From NCBI GenBank assembly GCA_030043395.1, contig JASHXW010000581.1:1-10607 (forward strand): a stretch of DNA of 10,607 nucleotides, read 5' to 3'. A model generated the notes under the pieces. The model was not told the DNA's origin, ran no database searches, and saw only the letters and a program-made list of their open reading frames with translations. Below are positions 7,470-10,607 of this stretch, piece after piece; position 1 is the stretch's first letter; each line of letters opens with the position of its first letter. The position numbers and the translations under genes are program-made. Source of the DNA: Streptosporangiaceae bacterium (GTDB lineage Bacteria; Actinomycetota; Actinomycetes; Streptosporangiales; Streptosporangiaceae).

Positions 7470-7728
7470 AGGCAACGAGCTGCCTTCGGTTCTCGTCGGC
7501 AATCTGGCCACCTCCGGGCCGATGGTCCTGATGCCAGCATCGGTCCGGCTGGCTGCCGGCGACATCGTCAGATCCGCTAACAGAGCCGTCCCATCGCAAA
7601 GCGAATCTCCGCGGTGCCGGCCCGCAGGAATTAGCCATCTTGACGATGTCGGCGCCTGCCTGGCCGCCTCATAGTGGCCGTCACCGCATCGCTTCTGCAT
7701 GTGCGTGCCGCGAAGGGATCGACCAGCC
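7470..7728. other. Divergent intergenic region without a gene
   Basis: Together with 7433-7469 this makes a gap of nearly 300 bases between the minus-strand 71-residue gene and the plus-strand molybdoenzyme gene. Short frames on both strands lack ribosome sites and family features. The notable content is the inverted motif pair listed separately. GAAGGGA at 7712-7718 is the ribosome site for the gene at 7729. Confidence 0.6.
7560..7651. promoter_or_regulatory. Inverted pair of a TCT(T)GACGATGTCG motif
   Basis: The minus strand at 7560-7572 reads TCTGACGATGTCG, and the plus strand at 7638-7651 reads TCTTGACGATGTCG; they are alike except for one extra T. They face the minus-strand small gene and the plus-strand molybdoenzyme operon. 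The plus-strand copy contains TTGACG, a fair -35 hexamer, but no good -10 lies 16-19 bases on. Its 12-base core recurs at 9369-9380. Confidence 0.4.
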
Positions 7729-8340
<612 letters not shown>

Positions 8341-9043
8341 CCTGGCAAGTCGCCACGGTGGCCACCGTGGCCGACGAGACAGCCTCGGTCCGCACGATCG
8401 CCCTTGACCTCCCGGACTGGCCCGGTCACCAGGCCGGCCAGCACCTGGACGTCCGGCTGACCGCCGAGGACGGCTACAGCGCTGAACGGTCATACTCGAT
8501 CGCCTCGGCCAACGGCGAGCCTGTCGCCATCACCGTGGAGCGCCTTGAGGAGGGCGAGGTCTCGCCCTACCTGACCCAGGAGCTGCGCCCGGGCGACCAG
8601 ATGGAGGTACGGGGCCCGATCGGGAACTGGTTCACCTGGGGGCCTGAGGACGGCGGGCCGCTACTGCTTGTCGCCGGCGGATCCGGCGTGGTACCGCTGC
8701 GCGCCATCTTGCGGCATCGCCAGCGCAGCAGCAGTAACGTGCCGGCCCGGCTGCTGTACTCCTCGCGCTCACTGGAGGACGTGATCTACCGGGCCGAGCT
8801 GGACAGGTACGGGGGCAGGGCCGAGGTGCGCTATACGCTGACCCGCCGCCAGCCGCCGCGCTGGGCCGGTTTCTCCGGCCGCGTCGACGACGCCATGCTC
8901 GCCCGCGTCGCCTGGCCTGCCAGCGAGCGCCCGCTGGCCTTCATCTGCGGGCCAACTCCCTTTGTCGAGGCCGTGGCCGAGCTGCTCGTCGCCCGCCACT
9001 ACCCCGAGAGCCGGGTCAAGACCGAGCGCTTCGGAGGAGCCTG

Positions 9044-9301
9044 ATGGCACTGGACGGCAATGCGATCGGCGGCCTGCTCACGGAGGTCTTCGCGGCCGAC
9101 ATGACCAGCGCCGCGGCCACGTGCGCAACCTGCGGCGCGATCCAGCGAGTCGCCGAGACCACGGTCTACCTGCGCGCGCCGGGAACTGTCGTCCGGTGCC
9201 GCAGCTGCACGAGCGTCCTCATGGTCATTTCCCGGGTCCGGGGACTGAACTGCATCGACCTGAGCGGCCTGCAGGCACTGCAGCGCGTAGACGACCAGTG
9301 A
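9044..9301 (+). CDS. Small four-cysteine protein, DUF6510-like
   Basis: The product has 85 residues and two CxxC pairs (C27-A-T-C30-G and C52-R-S-C55), a spacing suited to a zinc ribbon or a rubredoxin-like Fe(Cys)4 site. The C-terminal part is hydrophobic strand then CIDLSGLQALQ. It resembles the DUF6510 family, which I recall as a companion of molybdoenzyme-flavoprotein gene pairs in Actinobacteria; this recall cannot be checked here. The ATG overlaps the stop of the flavoprotein gene (TGATG), so its production is coupled to it. Possible roles are assembly factor, structural subunit, or electron carrier between the flavoprotein and the molybdenum enzyme. No experimental function is known to me. 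Confidence 0.85.
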   Translation: MALDGNAIGGLLTEVFAADMTSAAATCATCGAIQRVAETTVYLRAPGTVVRCRSCTSVLMVISRVRGLNCIDLSGLQALQRVDDQ

Positions 9302-9368
9302 CCGATTCGCGATCCTTGCCGGAATCATCGGCGTCCGCTGACTCCGGATCCTCCCTCGCGACTGTCCG

Positions 9369-9380
9369 TCTTGACGATGT
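9369..9380 (+). promoter_or_regulatory. Second copy of TCTTGACGATGT, upstream of the SDR gene
   Basis: This is an exact 12-base match to 7638-7649. It starts 93 bases before the SDR start, against 91 bases for the copy before the molybdoenzyme start. It lies in the 160-base non-coding gap after the four-cysteine gene and contains TTGACG, a plausible -35. No good -10 follows at the usual spacing. Confidence 0.4.
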
Positions 9381-9450
9381 GGAGTCCCGGCGTGACGGCG
9401 ACGCTACCCATGAGCAGGCAGCACAGCACGGCTGCGTTCCGCCCACCGGA

Positions 9451-9455
9451 AGGAG
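9451..9455 (+). promoter_or_regulatory. Shine-Dalgarno site fixing the long SDR start
   Basis: AGGAG, within GGAAGGAGA (9448-9456), lies six bases before the ATG at 9462. The later in-frame ATG at the edge of the SDR core (9639) has no comparable site, so the methionine-rich extension is very probably translated. Confidence 0.75.
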
Positions 9456-9461
9456 ACCCCC

Positions 9462-10403
9462 ATGAGCATGAACTGGCTCGAGGGCATGCACCCGCAGATG
9501 GCCGGCCCCGCGACGGAGGAGATGGGCAATCCGCAGATGGGCAGCCCGATGACGGACCAGATGGGCGATCCGCAGATGGGCGATCCGCAGATGGGCAGCA
9601 CTATGGCTGCCCAGATGGCCAGCCCGATGGCGATGCCGATGTTCGCCGGGCAGAAGCTCGTAGTCGTCGGCGGCAGCAGTGGAATGGGACGCCAGGTTGC
9701 CAGCGATGTCGTCGCCGCAGGCGGCAGCGCCGTCGTGATCGGCCTGCACGGCAAGCTGGTCAATGCCACCGCGGCCGAACTCAGCCGTACCGGCAAGGCC
9801 TACGGCATCGCCGCCGATCTGGCCGACCGGATGGAAGTGGAGCGCGTTCGCCAGCAGCTCGCCGATGAGCACGCGGATGCCACCCTGCTGGTCAACGCGG
9901 CGGGGCTGTTCGTGCCGAAGCCGTTCCTGGACCACGACGGCGAGGACTACGACTCCTACCTGGAACTGGACCGGGCCATCTTCTTCATCACCCAGACGGT
10001 GGCGCGCGGCATGGTCTCCCAGGGCCGCGGGGGCTCCATCGTCACCGTCGGCAGCATGTGGGCGCACCAGGGAATCGGTGCCACGCCCTCCTCGGCGTAC
10101 TCGCTGGGCAAGGGCGGCCTGCACGCGCTGACCCGCAACCTCGCGCTGGAGCTCGCGCCGCACCAGATCCGTGTCAACGCCGTCGCCCCCGCCGTGGTGG
10201 CGACGCCGATCTACGAGCGGTTCGTGCCCAAGGACCAGCTGGACGCGACGATGCACAGCTTCGACGCCTTCCACCCGCTCGGCCGCACTGGCACCACGCG
10301 GGACCTGGCCAACGTCATCACCTTCCTCCTCTCACCTGCCACCAGCTGGGTCACGGGCGCAATCTGGGACGTCGACGGCGGCGTCATGGCGGGACGCAAC
10401 TAA
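9462..10403 (+). CDS. Short-chain dehydrogenase/reductase with methionine-rich N-terminal extension
   Basis: The product has 313 residues. Residues 61-313 form a classical SDR: cofactor loop GGSSGMGR (70-77), NAAG (145-148), catalytic Ser198 in VTVGSMW, and Tyr213/Lys217 in SAYSLGKGG; the C-terminus [11 protein letters not shown] is usual for the family. No acidic residue follows strand 2 (VVIGLHGKL), which together with Arg77 hints at NADP(H). Residues 1-60 are foreign to the family. They are low-complexity, with 15 methionines (only 6 in the other 253 residues) and repeats such as [12 protein letters not shown]. They have no signal peptide or membrane segment. The strong AGGAG site supports the long start. 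The gene is 160 bases after the four-cysteine gene and 19 bases before a secreted protein gene. The substrate is unknown. Confidence 0.92.
   Translation: MSMNWLEGMHPQMAGPATEEMGNPQMGSPMTDQMGDPQMGDPQMGSTMAAQMASPMAMPMFAGQKLVVVGGSSGMGRQVASDVVAAGGSAVVIGLHGKLVNATAAELSRTGKAYGIAADLADRMEVERVRQQLADEHADATLLVNAAGLFVPKPFLDHDGEDYDSYLELDRAIFFITQTVARGMVSQGRGGSIVTVGSMWAHQGIGATPSSAYSLGKGGLHALTRNLALELAPHQIRVNAVAPAVVATPIYERFVPKDQLDATMHSFDAFHPLGRTGTTRDLANVITFLLSPATSWVTGAIWDVDGGVMAGRN
9519..9600 (+). repeat. 15-base tandem repeat encoding Met-Gly-Asp-Pro-Gln units
   Basis: The unit CAGATGGGCGATCCG is perfect at 9558-9572 and 9573-9587. Variant copies lie at 9519-9533 and 9534-9548, and a partial copy at 9588-9600, with nine unrelated bases at 9549-9557. 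The period is a multiple of three, so length changes keep the frame. It forms the core of the methionine-rich extension. Confidence 0.85.
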
Positions 10404-10422
10404 CACCACAGATGGGAGAGTC

Positions 10423-10607
10423 ATGAAACCAATCTCGAAGGTGGCGGCGGTCACCATCGCCGGTGCCGCAGCTGTCGTGCTTTCCGCGGTGCCGGCCAGC
10501 GCGGCGACGGCGGATGCCTGGTCTGGAAACGCGCCTGCCGTGTTCGTGCAGACCGACAACCCGGCCGGCAACACGATCGTCGCCTACACGCGGACCGCCT
10601 CGGGCGG
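10423..10607 (+). CDS. Secreted lactonase-like beta-propeller protein, N-terminal part (3' end outside window)
   Basis: Sixty-one codons are visible. They open with a Sec signal peptide: a basic start MKPISK, a hydrophobic run VAAVTIAGAAAVVLSAV, and a probable cleavage after PASA near residue 27. The mature part begins with VFVQTDNPAGNTIVAYTRTASG, which resembles the first blade of lactonase-family (6-phosphogluconolactonase-like) seven-bladed propellers of actinomycetes, where a QTN/QTD-x-x-GN-x-(I/V) stretch is followed by a YxRxxxG turn. GGGAGAG (10414-10420) precedes the ATG. The gene follows the SDR stop by 19 bases, so the two are probably co-transcribed. The family call rests on a short segment. 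Confidence 0.75.
   Translation, partial: MKPISKVAAVTIAGAAAVVLSAVPASAATADAWSGNAPAVFVQTDNPAGNTIVAYTRTASG

Noticed and set aside
7640..7675. Standard sigma-70-type promoter built on TTGACG at 7640
   Set aside because: No TANNNT-like -10 lies 16-19 bases downstream; the nearest TA-containing hexamer (CATAGT, 7670-7675) is 24 bases away. It is kept only as a regulatory motif.
9225..10274. Long minus-strand frame (349 aa) with [13 protein letters not shown] repeats
   Set aside because: It is the antisense shadow of the SDR gene and of its Met-codon repeat. It lacks a ribosome site and family features, and the plus-strand SDR has all catalytic motifs.

Overview
This window is GC-rich DNA from an actinomycete-type genome. 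The GC content is high throughout, GTG and TTG codons are common, and the gene families present (DinB/mycothiol-like protein, two very large LuxR-type ATPase regulators, a four-cysteine DUF6510-like protein) are typical of filamentous Actinomycetota. I cannot name a genus. No rRNA, tRNA, CRISPR array, insertion sequence or phage gene is visible.

Left part (1-4150): the 3' part of a DinB-family gene runs off the left edge and converges with a TetR-family repressor on the minus strand. The repressor diverges from a 44-codon small ORF with a perfect AGGAGG Shine-Dalgarno sequence. Seven bases after that ORF's stop begins an 884-residue MalT-like LuxR regulator. The 88-base divergent promoter carries three GGATTC copies about 25 bases apart and a perfect GATTC-T-GAATC palindrome, so it is the likely TetR operator region.

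Middle part (4100-7730): a strong GC hairpin lies between the MalT-like gene and a second, convergent giant regulator on the minus strand (LAL type, about 949 residues). Upstream of the latter, on the same strand, is a 71-residue conserved-looking hypothetical protein. A roughly 300-base divergent intergenic region follows. It has an AT-rich imperfect palindrome and an inverted pair of the motif TCT(T)GACGATGTCG.

Right part (7729-10607): a tightly packed redox operon encodes a cytoplasmic sulfite-oxidase/MsrP-like molybdopterin enzyme, a ferredoxin-reductase-like FAD/NAD(P) flavoprotein (31-base overlap) and a four-cysteine DUF6510-like protein (TGATG overlap). After a 160-base gap comes a short-chain dehydrogenase with an unusual methionine-rich N-terminal extension (15 Met in 60 residues, encoded by a 15-base tandem repeat). 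The start of a secreted lactonase-like beta-propeller protein follows 19 bases later.

The most interesting reading is that the right part forms one redox unit. The reductase lacks an iron-sulfur domain, so the four-cysteine protein could pass electrons to the molybdenum enzyme. The Mo-enzyme gene and the Met-rich SDR gene each carry the same 12-mer (TCTTGACGATGT) about 91-93 bases before their start codons. A Met-rich domain next to an MsrP-type enzyme recalls known systems in which a methionine-rich peptide scavenges oxidant and is repaired by a YedY/MsrP reductase. Here both partners lack a signal peptide, so a cytoplasmic version would be new. This is inference, not shown by the sequence.
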